Assembly: GCA_964458185.1 (NCBI GenBank)
Contig: CAYWFG010000006.1
Coordinates: forward strand, 11,680 to 75,679
Source: AB-137-C09 sp964458185
GTDB taxonomy: Bacteria > Pseudomonadota > Zetaproteobacteria > Mariprofundales > Mariprofundaceae
Direction of reading: 5' to 3'
DNA length: 64,000 nt
Part shown: piece by piece, positions 43,727 to 51,804 of the stretch
Numbering within the stretch: position 1 is the stretch's first letter
Layout of the letters: each line of letters starts with the position of its first letter
Position numbers and translations under genes: made by a program
Notes under the pieces: model-generated
Seen by the model: only the letters and a program-made list of their open reading frames with translations
The model's database searches: none
Told to the model about the DNA's origin: nothing

Positions 43727-45007
43727 CTAAAATGTATATTCAAATTCTGTAAAAACACGGTCATTATTAGCAAACTGACCAAAAAATCCATTGTTGCCGC
43801 CTAACATATCCAGCCCTGCGCGAAGGGCGATGTTATCGTTCCATTCATAGACCACCTTTGGTCTGAACATCCAGCTACCATCTGCCCAGTCATACAATAA
43901 AATAGCATCGGGTTTTAACTTTTCATTCAAATAATCTGTTGAAACCATTAAGCTGACAAAGCCTGATGCCTGATCTTCGGCAATGTTAGGCTTCCATTTT
44001 GATAAATGACGGATAAAAAATTGCGGGCTGATACGCCAATTGTATTTGTTGTAATCAATCCCCACAGAGGCATTAAAGGTGGTCATCTTTTGGGTCGATG
44101 TGGCATGGGTAAAACCAATGGCATCAACGGTTTCACCAATATTGGCAGCGATTTCAGTACGCAGCACCATCGCACCAAACGCATTCGAGAACGAACCACC
44201 CACAGTGTGCATGCGGTGGTATGCAGGGGTAATGGTTAATAACCCTGGCACAAGTTTTTTTAGCAAATTGGGGGTATCTTTCCAGCCATAATACCAGTTA
44301 AGCGAAATATCCCAGCCTGCGATATTGCTGCGCCAAGCCATGCCTGCTTCAACATCTGACGGTCGCCACATGGGTTTGTTTGCTGCTGCTATGGCAACAT
44401 TGATGCCCGCAGGTGGCAGCGGAAAACGGTATGCCCAACGTGAACCGCTAGGGGCTAACTTCACAGGGCGCGCATCGGGTACAACAATGAATTCAAATTC
44501 AGATTCCAGCCCTGCTATATCGGTATACCCATTAAGTTTTGCCGACCATAAGCCAATGCGCGAATCTAAAAAATCATCTAAAATAAATTCGCGCATATCC
44601 AAAGGGTTGATCACATCCAGCATGCGCAAACCATCGGTTTTACCCCAAACCACTTGTTGCTGCCCGATACTGAAGTCAAAGTCATCGCCACCGTAAAGAA
44701 AATACGCTTCTTTGCTTTGCGCGTAAAAACGGTAATAGTCTTTGATGCCTTTGGTTAAGCTTGTTTTATTGGCGGCTTCAACATCCATTGCGGCATCATA
44801 CCATGCCAAAAACCGCCCTCTAAACTCCCAACGGTCGCTAAGTAAAGCCTCTGGCTTAAGATCAATGCAGTTTTGAATTTTATCAAAACGTTGCTGCCCT
44901 GAAATAAAATAAGCCGTTTCGTTTTTAAGTGAGCCATGGGTCGTCCACTCCACGGCATGGGCTGAAGATGAAACGCATAGCAGTAGCATGATAAAGAGAT
45001 AATTCAT
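43727..45007 (-). CDS. DUF1302-type outer-membrane protein
   Basis: A 426-residue exported protein: signal peptide (MNYLFIMLLLCVSSSAHA), then a long series of alternating beta-strand segments ending in FTEFEYTF with the terminal phenylalanine of outer-membrane barrels. DFSIGQQQVVWGKTDGLRMLDVINP is the DUF1302 signature. Such proteins are usually encoded beside RND/MMPL-family exporters; here the exporter upstream is only a fragment, overlapping by four bases. The cargo is unknown. Confidence 0.82.
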   Translation of the reverse strand: MNYLFIMLLLCVSSSAHAVEWTTHGSLKNETAYFISGQQRFDKIQNCIDLKPEALLSDRWEFRGRFLAWYDAAMDVEAANKTSLTKGIKDYYRFYAQSKEAYFLYGGDDFDFSIGQQQVVWGKTDGLRMLDVINPLDMREFILDDFLDSRIGLWSAKLNGYTDIAGLESEFEFIVVPDARPVKLAPSGSRWAYRFPLPPAGINVAIAAANKPMWRPSDVEAGMAWRSNIAGWDISLNWYYGWKDTPNLLKKLVPGLLTITPAYHRMHTVGGSFSNAFGAMVLRTEIAANIGETVDAIGFTHATSTQKMTTFNASVGIDYNKYNWRISPQFFIRHLSKWKPNIAEDQASGFVSLMVSTDYLNEKLKPDAILLYDWADGSWMFRPKVVYEWNDNIALRAGLDMLGGNNGFFGQFANNDRVFTEFEYTF

Positions 45008-45330
45008 GGCACCAATTTTTTCTTACCTAGCCCCAAAAGTACAGGGAACAAATAACAATGGTTGCTAACAGTCACAGCGAGGCTCACAGGAACCATGGCG
45101 ATCAAGGCTATTTGCACACGACCGAACATCCACCAGCATAACAAGAAAATAGCCAAGACTGAAATCAGCAACGAAGTAATTTGCCTCGCGATAATCATAT
45201 CAGACATACGGTTAAGCGTGAAAGCTGTACCTGCCCATTCTACTTTATAACCCTCAGATTCAGGAAACCATTGATCTGTTTTATCTTTTACTTCTGCCAG
45301 TAACAGTGCCACCGATTTGGTTCCATCCAT
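45004..45330 (-). pseudogene. Fragment of an RND/MMPL-family exporter
   Basis: A 108-codon remnant. KVEWAGTAFTLNRMSDMIIARQITSLL followed by the hydrophobic ISVLAIFLLCWWMFGRVQIALIAMVPVSLAVTV matches the start of the second membrane half of RND/MMPL exporters (normally 750 residues or more). The N-terminal half is missing upstream, where no related frame is seen, and after the second helix the sequence turns into an unrelated tail (GLGKKKLVP) rather than the next membrane segments. It still has an ATG with a nearby AAGG, and the DUF1302 gene overlaps its end, so it may be a relic that keeps translation coupled. Confidence 0.72.
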
Positions 45331-45551
45331 CCTTATGTTGACGCATTAGCAATATTTTAATTCGTAATTTATCACTTTAAATCATTGCCATATTGTTGTC
45401 ACATAAGATACGTAGGTTTACCATTGATTCATCTTTTACAAGATTTTATATAAAGTTATCAACATAATGTGTTTTTAGCATGAACTTATTTATATTTAAC
45501 TTGAAAAAGAAAGGTTTTTAATGTTAGATTGATATTAGGAGAAAATTTACG

Positions 45552-45782
45552 ATGAATAAAATGATTAAATCAGTGGTATTTCTTGCTGCAATTTCTTTTA
45601 TTGCAGCACCTTCTTGGGCTGAAGAAAACGCTAAAAAAGAAGAAAATTTAAATCTCAAGTGCATTCAATATAAGCAAGCAGATTCAAAGGATGAAAAGGG
45701 AACCGTTTATCTGAAATGTATTCCTGCTAAAAAATCATCCGTACATGAATACCATGATAAAACAAGCAACCCATACGATTAG
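45552..45782 (+). CDS. Small exported protein with duplicated LKCI motif
   Basis: A 76-residue protein with a signal peptide (cleavage near SWA-EE, residue 23) and a charged 53-residue mature part. Cys37 and Cys56 lie in two similar stretches, LNLKCIQYKQ and VYLKCIPAKK, which could form a disulfide or bind a metal. AGGAG (45537-45541) precedes the ATG by ten bases. I do not recognise a family. It stands alone between an exporter relic and a convergent DUF4438 gene; the 221-base gap upstream (45331-45551) is AT-rich with only a weak promoter-like TTGAAA at 45501. Confidence 0.65.
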   Translation: MNKMIKSVVFLAAISFIAAPSWAEENAKKEENLNLKCIQYKQADSKDEKGTVYLKCIPAKKSSVHEYHDKTSNPYD

Positions 45783-45795
45783 TTGCAGTTAAGTC

Positions 45796-45900
45796 TTAGC
45801 TAACCATTGCATCGAGAAGGATATCGGCTTCGCCGCTGCGAAAGCAGTGGCGAATAACGTGTTTACAGCGTTGAAAATCGTCCAATGCCCAACTTAGCAC
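45796..45900 (-). other. Short open frame, possible gene remnant
   Basis: Thirty-four codons from a GTG at 45900 to a TAA at 45796, reading in a different frame from the end of the DUF4438 gene and running past it. The translation (LDDFQRCKHVIRHCFRSG, then EADILLDAMVS) has protein-like composition with two cysteines, so it may be the tail of a lost or displaced gene. I do not recognise it, and there is no ribosome site. Confidence 0.2.
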
Positions 45901-46750
45901 CTATGTTAGCATCTGGCTGGAGGACAGGAACCAATGTATCATCAAAAGAACTCATGATGGTCATCATGCCAGGGCCATGACCTGCCAGCGGTGAATCGGA
46001 ATGAATAATCATGCCAATAGTCATCGCACCACGTCGGAAGGTGCGACCATAGCGATTATCATGATCTTGTACTGCAACAAAGTCACCAAAGCGCAATTGA
46101 TCCAGCCCATGTTCCTTAACGACATCAGCATCATGGCAAAGAATATCATAATCACCCGTTGTCACCGATAATGCACCGATACCCGAACCCATGGCATAAT
46201 TTGGCACAATGGCATGCACGGGAACTTCAATATGACCATCAGCACGTTCGATCAGCCCCCACTTTTCAAACAAGTCAGGGTCGATGTTATAAATAGCAAT
46301 ATCAGGGTAATCCAATAACTTCAACCCTTGACCATAACCACGCACCAAAAATCTATCATCGTAGGTTAATTGTTCGAGGACGGCATCAGAGAAATCAAGC
46401 ATCAAATGATCAACACCACCATGATGCCCCAATACATGCCCCATGCTCCCTCGGGCAGAACCTGTAATAACACGCACCTGATTGCCACAACAAGCCAAAA
46501 ACTGATAACCCGAGGCTGCTTTTTTATTGCTGTTTTTATAGGTGCTAGACACCCCCGGCTCAATATGTTCACCAGCCCAGCCAAAAACAGAGTCACCAAT
46601 TTTTACATTATAGGTGATGCCACCCGTTGAAGGCCAAGCAAAGGTTTCACCTTCTGAGCCTACTTCAAACGGTGCCCACTGATGCGCAGGTGCAACACCG
46701 CCTTGCACCCCAGTCATCACCAATTCATTTTTATTTATGCGCAGGCTCAT
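45863..46750 (-). CDS. DUF4438 family protein
   Basis: A 295-residue protein matching the DUF4438 pattern: an N-terminal INKNELVMTG segment, GSARGSMGHVLGHHGGVDHLML (glycine/histidine-rich), VPNYAMGSGIGA, FGDFVAVQDHDNRYGRTFRRGA and IIHSDSPLAGHGPG. It has no signal peptide or membrane segment. The conserved histidines and aspartates suggest metal binding, but no function is established. The start overlaps the end of ftsB by 20 bases on the same strand, an odd arrangement given that it has no evident link with cell division. Confidence 0.8.
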   Translation of the reverse strand: MSLRINKNELVMTGVQGGVAPAHQWAPFEVGSEGETFAWPSTGGITYNVKIGDSVFGWAGEHIEPGVSSTYKNSNKKAASGYQFLACCGNQVRVITGSARGSMGHVLGHHGGVDHLMLDFSDAVLEQLTYDDRFLVRGYGQGLKLLDYPDIAIYNIDPDLFEKWGLIERADGHIEVPVHAIVPNYAMGSGIGALSVTTGDYDILCHDADVVKEHGLDQLRFGDFVAVQDHDNRYGRTFRRGAMTIGMIIHSDSPLAGHGPGMMTIMSSFDDTLVPVLQPDANIGAKLGIGRFSTL

Positions 46751-47063
46751 CGGTTTTCCTTATCATCAAAACATATTCATCAGGGTAGACGTAGCCTAAT
46801 TCGCTGCGAATCACTGATTCTAAATAAGCATTATCATGGCGAAGCAATAAAATACGCTGGGCTAAATTTTCACGTGTGTTTTGAACTTGCTGTAAATCCA
46901 GTTTTAACAGATCCAGTTCTTGTTTTTCTTTCCAATACATGGGTAGACCATGATTGGAAAGAAAAACACTGTACGCCAACCAGATAATAATAACGCCACC
47001 TAAGGCAGTCACTAACCATGGTTTACGCTGAATCAGCTCAAGAATAACCAACATCTTATGCAT
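46731..47063 (-). CDS. ftsB: Cell division protein FtsB
   Basis: A 110-residue bitopic protein: a short cytoplasmic N-terminus, one membrane helix (about 19-35), then a leucine-zipper-like coiled coil (about 45-85) and the diagnostic VIRSELGYVYPDEYVLM near the end. FtsB forms the FtsQLB divisome complex in the inner membrane. It follows eno, the usual kdsA-eno-ftsB order in proteobacteria. ATGs at 47063 and 47054 are both possible. Confidence 0.88.
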   Translation of the reverse strand: MHKMLVILELIQRKPWLVTALGGVIIIWLAYSVFLSNHGLPMYWKEKQELDLLKLDLQQVQNTRENLAQRILLLRHDNAYLESVIRSELGYVYPDEYVLMIRKTDEPAHK

Positions 47064-47100
47064 GGGTTACACCAATAGCCATTTCTTTATGAACAAACAA

Positions 47101-47673
47101 TCAAGAAAAAGCAGTTTTTCCTGCATAGCGGGCAGCCACGCCAAGCTCTTCTTCGATGCGCAATAACTGATTGTATTTTGCCATACGGTCGGTACGCGAG
47201 GCTGAACCTGATTTGATTTGCCCTGTACCCAATGCCACCGCAAGATCAGCGATGCTGGTATCTTCGGTTTCACCTGAACGGTGAGAAATCATGCAGCGGT
47301 AATTGGCACGGTGTGCCATGTTCACAGCATTCATTGTTTCAGTTAAGGTGCCAATTTGATTAACTTTTACCAGCAGTGCATTGGCAATATTCTTTTCAAT
47401 GCCTTCGGCTAAAATGCTAGGGTTGGTAACAAACAAATCATCACCGACCAATTGAATGCGTTGACCTAATCGTTCGGTTAATAGCTTCCAACCATCCCAA
47501 TCGTTTTCATCTAAACCATCTTCAATCGACACTAGGGGGTATTGACGACACAATGAGTCAAACATATCAATCATGCCAGCGGCATCCAAGATGCGATTTT
47601 CGCCCGCTAAATGGTATTGACCATCACGGTAAAATTCTGAAGCTGCAATATCAGAAGCAAGCACAATATCATC
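47101..47673 (-). CDS. eno: Enolase, C-terminal part (cut by assembly gap)
   Basis: The last 190 residues of enolase. Visible active-site elements are LASDIAASEFY (metal Asp), SIEDGLDENDWDGW (metal Glu), GDDLFVTNP (metal Asp), LVKVNQIGTLTET (catalytic Lys), the SHRSGETED loop and IKSGSASRTDR. The protein should be about 425 residues, so roughly 235 N-terminal residues are missing in the N run. The continuous reading from kdsA into this frame across the N run is an artefact of gap length. Confidence 0.95.
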   Translation of the reverse strand, partial: DDIVLASDIAASEFYRDGQYHLAGENRILDAAGMIDMFDSLCRQYPLVSIEDGLDENDWDGWKLLTERLGQRIQLVGDDLFVTNPSILAEGIEKNIANALLVKVNQIGTLTETMNAVNMAHRANYRCMISHRSGETEDTSIADLAVALGTGQIKSGSASRTDRMAKYNQLLRIEEELGVAARYAGKTAFS

Positions 47674-47773
47674 NNNNNNNNNNNNNNNNNNNNNNNNNNN
47701 NNNNNNNNNNNNNNNNNNNNNNNNNNNNNNNNNNNNNNNNNNNNNNNNNNNNNNNNNNNNNNNNNNNNNNNNN
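47674..47773. other. Assembly gap of 100 N
   Basis: Exactly 100 N, a conventional placeholder length. The missing sequence must hold about 40 codons of kdsA and about 235 codons of eno if both are intact, so the real gap is probably at least 0.8 kb. Coordinates to either side are not physically exact. Confidence 0.95.
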
Positions 47774-48495
47774 GGGTCAGGGTGAACTTCCATAAACACT
47801 GCTGCCACACCCGTAGCAACGGCTGCCCGCGCCAACCCCGGTACAAAATCACGATTGCCACCTGTTGCACCGCCTAAACCACCCGGTTGCTGCACCGAAT
47901 GCGTGGCATCAAACACCACAGGCGCACCAAATTCACGCATCACCAGCAACGAGCGCATATCTGAAACCAAATTATTGTAGCCAAAACTTGCGCCACGCTC
48001 GCAGAGCATGATGTCAGGATTGCCTGTGGCACGCGCTTTATCCAATACATGCTTCATATCCCACGGGGCAAGAAACTGCCCTTTCTTGATATTGACAGGT
48101 TTATTTGCTGCGGCAACGGCAGTGATGAAGTCGGTTTGGCGGCATAAAAAAGCGGGTGTTTGCAATATGTCGGCAACCTCAGCCACTGCGGCAATTTGTT
48201 CAACTTCATGCACGTCGGTGATAATGGGCAGATGAAGTTCATCGCGCACACGCTGCAAGATACGCAAGCCTTCATCCAGACCTGGCCCACGGAAACCATC
48301 TTTGCTGGTGCGGTTGGCTTTATCAAAGCTGGATTTAAAAATCACAGCCACACCCACATCCGCAGCCATCGTTTGAATGCGTGCTGCGACTTCAAGGGTA
48401 AAGTCTTCCCCCTCAATCACACAAGGCCCCGCCATGATAACAAGAGGGGAATCATTGCCAATCGTCATATCTGCAATGCAAATTTGCTGTGTCAT
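47774..48495 (-). CDS. kdsA: KDO-8-phosphate synthase, N-terminal part (cut by gap)
   Basis: The first 240 residues of 3-deoxy-8-phosphooctulonate synthase, which condenses phosphoenolpyruvate and arabinose-5-phosphate for the lipopolysaccharide inner core. PLVIMAGPCVIEGEDF, FKSSFDKANRTS, RGPGLDEGL, LCERGASFGYNNLVSDMR, FDATHSVQQPGG and EVHPD are diagnostic. The presence of cysteine in the AGPCVIE motif is usual. The start at 48495 (MTQQICIADM) has AAGGA upstream; readings extending to 48633 are not supported. About 40 C-terminal residues fall in the gap. Confidence 0.95.
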
Positions 48496-48715
48496 GGTAT
48501 GGATTCCTTCATTAAGCCTTACTGTAAAAAAGCGGCACGGTAACAGAAGGGATGATGTCTTACTAGCTGATGTTAAGACTATCGTTGATTCGTCTTTTGG
48601 GTTGAGAAAGATTGATTGAAAACAAAAATGCAAACATCAGTTATCAAATACCTTCAATCTTCCGAATCTTTATGTGCGTGTTAGGCTACGCCTTTTTTAA
48701 CCAATAGGTGGATAA

Positions 48716-50254
48716 ATGGAACGTATACTCATCCTTGATTTTGGCTCGCAATACACGCAGTTAATTGCGCGGCGTATTCGTGATGCCCATGTGTATTGTG
48801 AAATATTACCAGGCACAGTATCTGCGACAACCATTCATGACTTTCAGGCGCAAGGGGTGATTCTTTCTGGTGGACCTGATTCGGTGCTGGATGAAGGGTC
48901 ATTGCGTGTTGATCCTTGTGTGTTCAGCTTGGGTGTACCTGTGCTTGGTATTTGCTATGGTATGCAATTGATGACCCACATGCTCGGCGGCACGGTGGGT
49001 AAAGCAACGCACCGTGAATATGGTCGCGCTCATGTAAATATTGATGACCATCAGGGTTTGTTGAGTTCATTAGCTGGGCTAGATGGCTTTGAGGCTTGGA
49101 TGAGTCATGGCGATCGTATTGAGCAGCCTCCTACAGGTTTTGTTAACATTGCCCACACAGCCAATGCACCTCATGCGGCAATGGCAGATCATGAGCGGCG
49201 TTTTTACGGCTTACAGTTTCACCCAGAGGTGGTGCATACACCGCAAGGCGCGACGCTATTAACCTACTTTGTGCGTCATCTATGTGCTTGCCACGGCACT
49301 TGGACGATGGGTTCTTACCTTGATCAAGCGAAGCAAAGTATTCGTGCGCAAGTCGGCGATAAAAAAGTCATTTGCGCACTTTCTGGCGGCGTGGATTCTT
49401 CTGTTGCTGCGGTATTGATCCACGAAGCACTTGGCGATCAATTAACCTGCGTGTTTGTTAACAATGGCATGCTACGCCTTGGTGAAGCCGAAAAGGTTCA
49501 ACAGGTTTTCCGTGAACAATTTAACATCCATTTGGATTACGTCGAAGCAGAACAGCGTTTTCTTGATTTATTGGCTAGCATTACTGACCCTGAAGAAAAA
49601 CGAAAACGCATTGGTCATGCGTTCATTGAAATTTTTGATGAAGAAGCAACAGCTATCGGGCAAGTTGACTTCTTGGCGCAAGGCACGCTGTACCCTGATG
49701 TGATTGAATCGGTTTCTGTCAAAGGAAAATCAGCAGTGATCAAAAGCCATCATAATGTTGGCGGTCTGCCCGATGAGATGGCAATGGCATTGGTTGAACC
49801 CTTGCGTGAGTTATTTAAAGATGAAGTGCGTGAACTAGGGCGTGAACTGGGCATACCTGAAGATATTATCGGTCGCCAGCCATTTCCAGGACCTGGCTTG
49901 GCGATTCGTTGTTTGGGCGAAGTGACGGCTGAGCGATTGATTATTTTACGTCTCGCCGATGCGATTGTCTTAGAAGAAATAAAATCTGCTGGACTCTATC
50001 AACAAATTTGGCAAAGTTTCGCCGTCTTATTGCCTGTAAAGTCGGTGGGAGTCATGGGTGATGAACGCACCTATGAATCGTGCATTGCGATTCGTTCAGT
50101 GGAATCACTCGATGGCATGACGGCAGACTTTTCACCCCTTCCACATGAATTATTGGGTCGTCTATCGAACCGTATTATTAATGAAGTTCAAGGGGTGAAT
50201 CGAGTTGTCTATGACATCACCTCCAAACCACCAGGTACTATAGAATGGGAGTAA
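48716..50254 (+). CDS. guaA: GMP synthase (glutamine-hydrolysing)
   Basis: A 512-residue GuaA that converts XMP to GMP. The N-terminal glutaminase has the nucleophile in GICYGMQLM and the His-Glu of FHPEVVH. The ATP-pyrophosphatase domain has the PP-loop ALSGGVDSSVAA (about 222-233), and the C-terminal dimer domain ends in KPPGTIEWE. AGGTGG at 48706-48711 precedes the start by four bases. It is divergent from kdsA over a 220-base gap in which I see no clear regulatory element, and it is followed two bases later by an FKBP gene. Confidence 0.97.
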   Translation: MERILILDFGSQYTQLIARRIRDAHVYCEILPGTVSATTIHDFQAQGVILSGGPDSVLDEGSLRVDPCVFSLGVPVLGICYGMQLMTHMLGGTVGKATHREYGRAHVNIDDHQGLLSSLAGLDGFEAWMSHGDRIEQPPTGFVNIAHTANAPHAAMADHERRFYGLQFHPEVVHTPQGATLLTYFVRHLCACHGTWTMGSYLDQAKQSIRAQVGDKKVICALSGGVDSSVAAVLIHEALGDQLTCVFVNNGMLRLGEAEKVQQVFREQFNIHLDYVEAEQRFLDLLASITDPEEKRKRIGHAFIEIFDEEATAIGQVDFLAQGTLYPDVIESVSVKGKSAVIKSHHNVGGLPDEMAMALVEPLRELFKDEVRELGRELGIPEDIIGRQPFPGPGLAIRCLGEVTAERLIILRLADAIVLEEIKSAGLYQQIWQSFAVLLPVKSVGVMGDERTYESCIAIRSVESLDGMTADFSPLPHELLGRLSNRIINEVQGVNRVVYDITSKPPGTIEWE

Positions 50255-50256
50255 AC

Positions 50257-51024
50257 ATGAAAAAACGTTATTTATTGCTGGGCGCGACTGCCGTTGCACT
50301 GATGCTGGCTAGTGGCTGCGATAAACCATCCGAGCCGGGGACACCTGCTGCTAAAGTTGCTGATCACGCAGCAACACATGAGCAAAAAGAAAGCACCCCA
50401 ACACTGACATCCGATATGGATAAAGTCAGCTATGCTGTTGGCATGGATATTGGTAATTCATTGAAAACATTGGGGGCAGATATTAACCGTGAGGCCTTGT
50501 TTTTAGGCATTAATGGCGAACTTGATGGTACACCAGCCTTGATTAAGCCCGAAGAAGCAGCAGCTGCCAAACAAGCGTTTTTCAAAAAACGGGCGGATGA
50601 TGCCAACAAAGAACGGCTTGCCGCAGCGAAGGGAAATATCGCAGCAGGTGAGAAATTCCGCGCTGAATATGCCAAAGGAGACAACGTGAAAACAACAGAC
50701 AGTGGTCTAATGTATGAAGTATTAACAGAAGGCAAAGGTGACAAGCCCAAAGCAACTGATAAAGTAACGGTACACTACAAGGGTACATTGATGGATGGCA
50801 CAGAGTTTGATTCATCGTACAAACGCGGGCAACCAGCGACATTCCCGCTTAATGGTGTCATTAAAGGTTGGACAGAAGGCGTGCAATTGATGACGGTTGG
50901 TAGTAAATATAAATTTGTGATTTCCCCTGAATTAGCGTATGGTGCTAATGGTGCAGGCAAGCTTATTGGTCCTGATGCAACGTTGATCTTTGAAGTTGAA
51001 CTGTTAAGTATTGGCAATAAATAA
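50257..51024 (+). CDS. FKBP-type peptidyl-prolyl isomerase lipoprotein
   Basis: A 255-residue protein. A lipoprotein signal ends in LASGC (Cys21), so it is probably anchored in a membrane facing the periplasm. An FKBP N-terminal dimerisation domain (about 50-145: VSYAVGMDIGNSL) is followed by an FKBP catalytic domain (about 160-255: VTVHYKGTLMDGTEFDSSYKRG, GWTEGVQLM, ELAYGANGAG, FEVELLSI). It resembles FkpA/Mip. The ATG at 50257 has GGGAG five bases upstream. It lies two bases after guaA and ends in a strong terminator. Confidence 0.92.
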   Translation: MKKRYLLLGATAVALMLASGCDKPSEPGTPAAKVADHAATHEQKESTPTLTSDMDKVSYAVGMDIGNSLKTLGADINREALFLGINGELDGTPALIKPEEAAAAKQAFFKKRADDANKERLAAAKGNIAAGEKFRAEYAKGDNVKTTDSGLMYEVLTEGKGDKPKATDKVTVHYKGTLMDGTEFDSSYKRGQPATFPLNGVIKGWTEGVQLMTVGSKYKFVISPELAYGANGAGKLIGPDATLIFEVELLSIGNK

Positions 51025-51034
51025 ACGTTAATCG

Positions 51035-51082
51035 AACGCCTTTGGAGAGTGGACTTTATCGCTCTGAAGGCGTTTGATTTTT
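51035..51082 (+). terminator. Rho-independent terminator after the FKBP gene
   Basis: AACGCCTT (51035-51042) pairs with AAGGCGTT (51067-51074), with an inner AGAG/CTCT extension, followed by TTGATTTTT. It ends the guaA-FKBP transcript just before the toxin-antitoxin promoter. Confidence 0.85.
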
Positions 51083-51091
51083 ATGAGATTA

Positions 51092-51120
51092 TTGACTAAA
51101 ATACGTCAAAGACGTATAGT
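51092..51120 (+). promoter_or_regulatory. Promoter and palindromic operator of the toxin-antitoxin pair
   Basis: TTGACT (51092-51097) and TATAGT (51115-51120) are 17 bases apart. Between them, reaching into the -10 box, is a perfect inverted repeat ATACGTC-AAA-GACGTAT (51101-51107 and 51111-51117), where a toxin-antitoxin complex would block polymerase. Transcription would start about at the first codon of the toxin, so the toxin message may be leaderless. Confidence 0.75.
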
Positions 51121-51127
51121 GTGGCAT

Positions 51128-51451
51128 ATGGTTATTGTTGAAACTACGATTTTCACTCGAAAAATTAAACATTTAATGGATGATGATAGCTATTAAAAAT
51201 TACAGCATTCACTTATTACCACGCCACATGTGGGGAAAATAATTCAAGGTAGTGGCGGAATACGAAAAATTTGTTGGAATAGTAATGGAAAAGGTAAACG
51301 TGCAGGATCACGTTTAATTTATTATTGGGCAGTAAATAAAAATCAAATTTTTATGCTTTTTGCTTATGCAAAAAACGAATGCAGTGATTTAACAAAAGAT
51401 CAGTTATCGACACTTAAAAAACTTGTTGCGCAGGAGTTTGAAAATGAATAA
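51128..51451 (+). pseudogene. RelE/HigB-family toxin with in-frame stop
   Basis: One reading frame from ATG 51128 to the stop at 51451 would give 107 residues of RelE/HigB type: N-terminal VETTIFTRKIKHLM, then THVGKII-like PHVGKIIQGSGGIRK, SRLIYYWAVN, IFMLFAYAKNE and LTKDQLSTLKKLV. Codon 23 is TAA (51194-51196), within SY-stop-KLQHSL; a single change from CAA would restore it. The C-terminal part could be translated separately from a GTG at 51230 (73 residues), but it would lack the first helix. HigB/RelE toxins cleave mRNA on the ribosome. The gene is followed by, and overlaps, an intact antitoxin. Confidence 0.85.
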
Positions 51452-51743
51452 TGAATTATTTGATGAGTTATTAACAAGCGTACAAGAGGCAGGAAAGATA
51501 ATGAGGGGAGAGCTTAAGGCTTCGCGTGAATATTCATTAGATGAACCTAATGTCCAAATTATTCGGAAGAATATTGGCTTTTCTCAATCAAATTTTGCAA
51601 CTTTAATTGGTGTAAGTATGAGGACACTACAAAATTGGGAACAAGGACATCGGCATCCAACAGGATCTGCGAAAGTACTGTTGAGGCTTGTTCAGGCAGA
51701 CCCCGAATTTGTATTTAAAAGCCTTCATATCAACCACATATAA
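51444..51743 (+). CDS. XRE-family antitoxin (HigA/NadS-like)
   Basis: A 99-residue protein with a C-terminal helix-turn-helix: IIRKNIGFSQSNFATLIGVS and MRTLQNWEQGHRHPTGSA, then LLRLVQADPEFV. The N-terminal half (about 1-40) is the helical toxin-binding part. AGGAG (51432-51436) lies seven bases before the ATG at 51444, and the start overlaps the toxin frame by eight bases. It probably binds the palindrome at 51101-51117. It appears intact although its toxin is interrupted. Confidence 0.88.
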   Translation: MNNELFDELLTSVQEAGKIMRGELKASREYSLDEPNVQIIRKNIGFSQSNFATLIGVSMRTLQNWEQGHRHPTGSAKVLLRLVQADPEFVFKSLHINHI

Positions 51744-51804
51744 TCTATTGTATAAAGATGGATATAACTTCGCTCTTCTTCTCATTCAGGATAATAAATA
51801 AGCT

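Noticed and set aside
45004..45330. Complete small membrane protein
   Set aside because: Its sequence matches an internal part of RND/MMPL exporters and ends in an unrelated tail, so a gene fragment is more likely.
47101..48633. Single 510-residue protein spanning the N run
   Set aside because: The two sides are recognisable pieces of different enzymes, KdsA and enolase, and the frame match depends on the placeholder gap length.
48681..48697. Short GC-rich hairpin with T run before guaA as an attenuator
   Set aside because: The stem is at most four base pairs, too short to support regulation; it may be chance.
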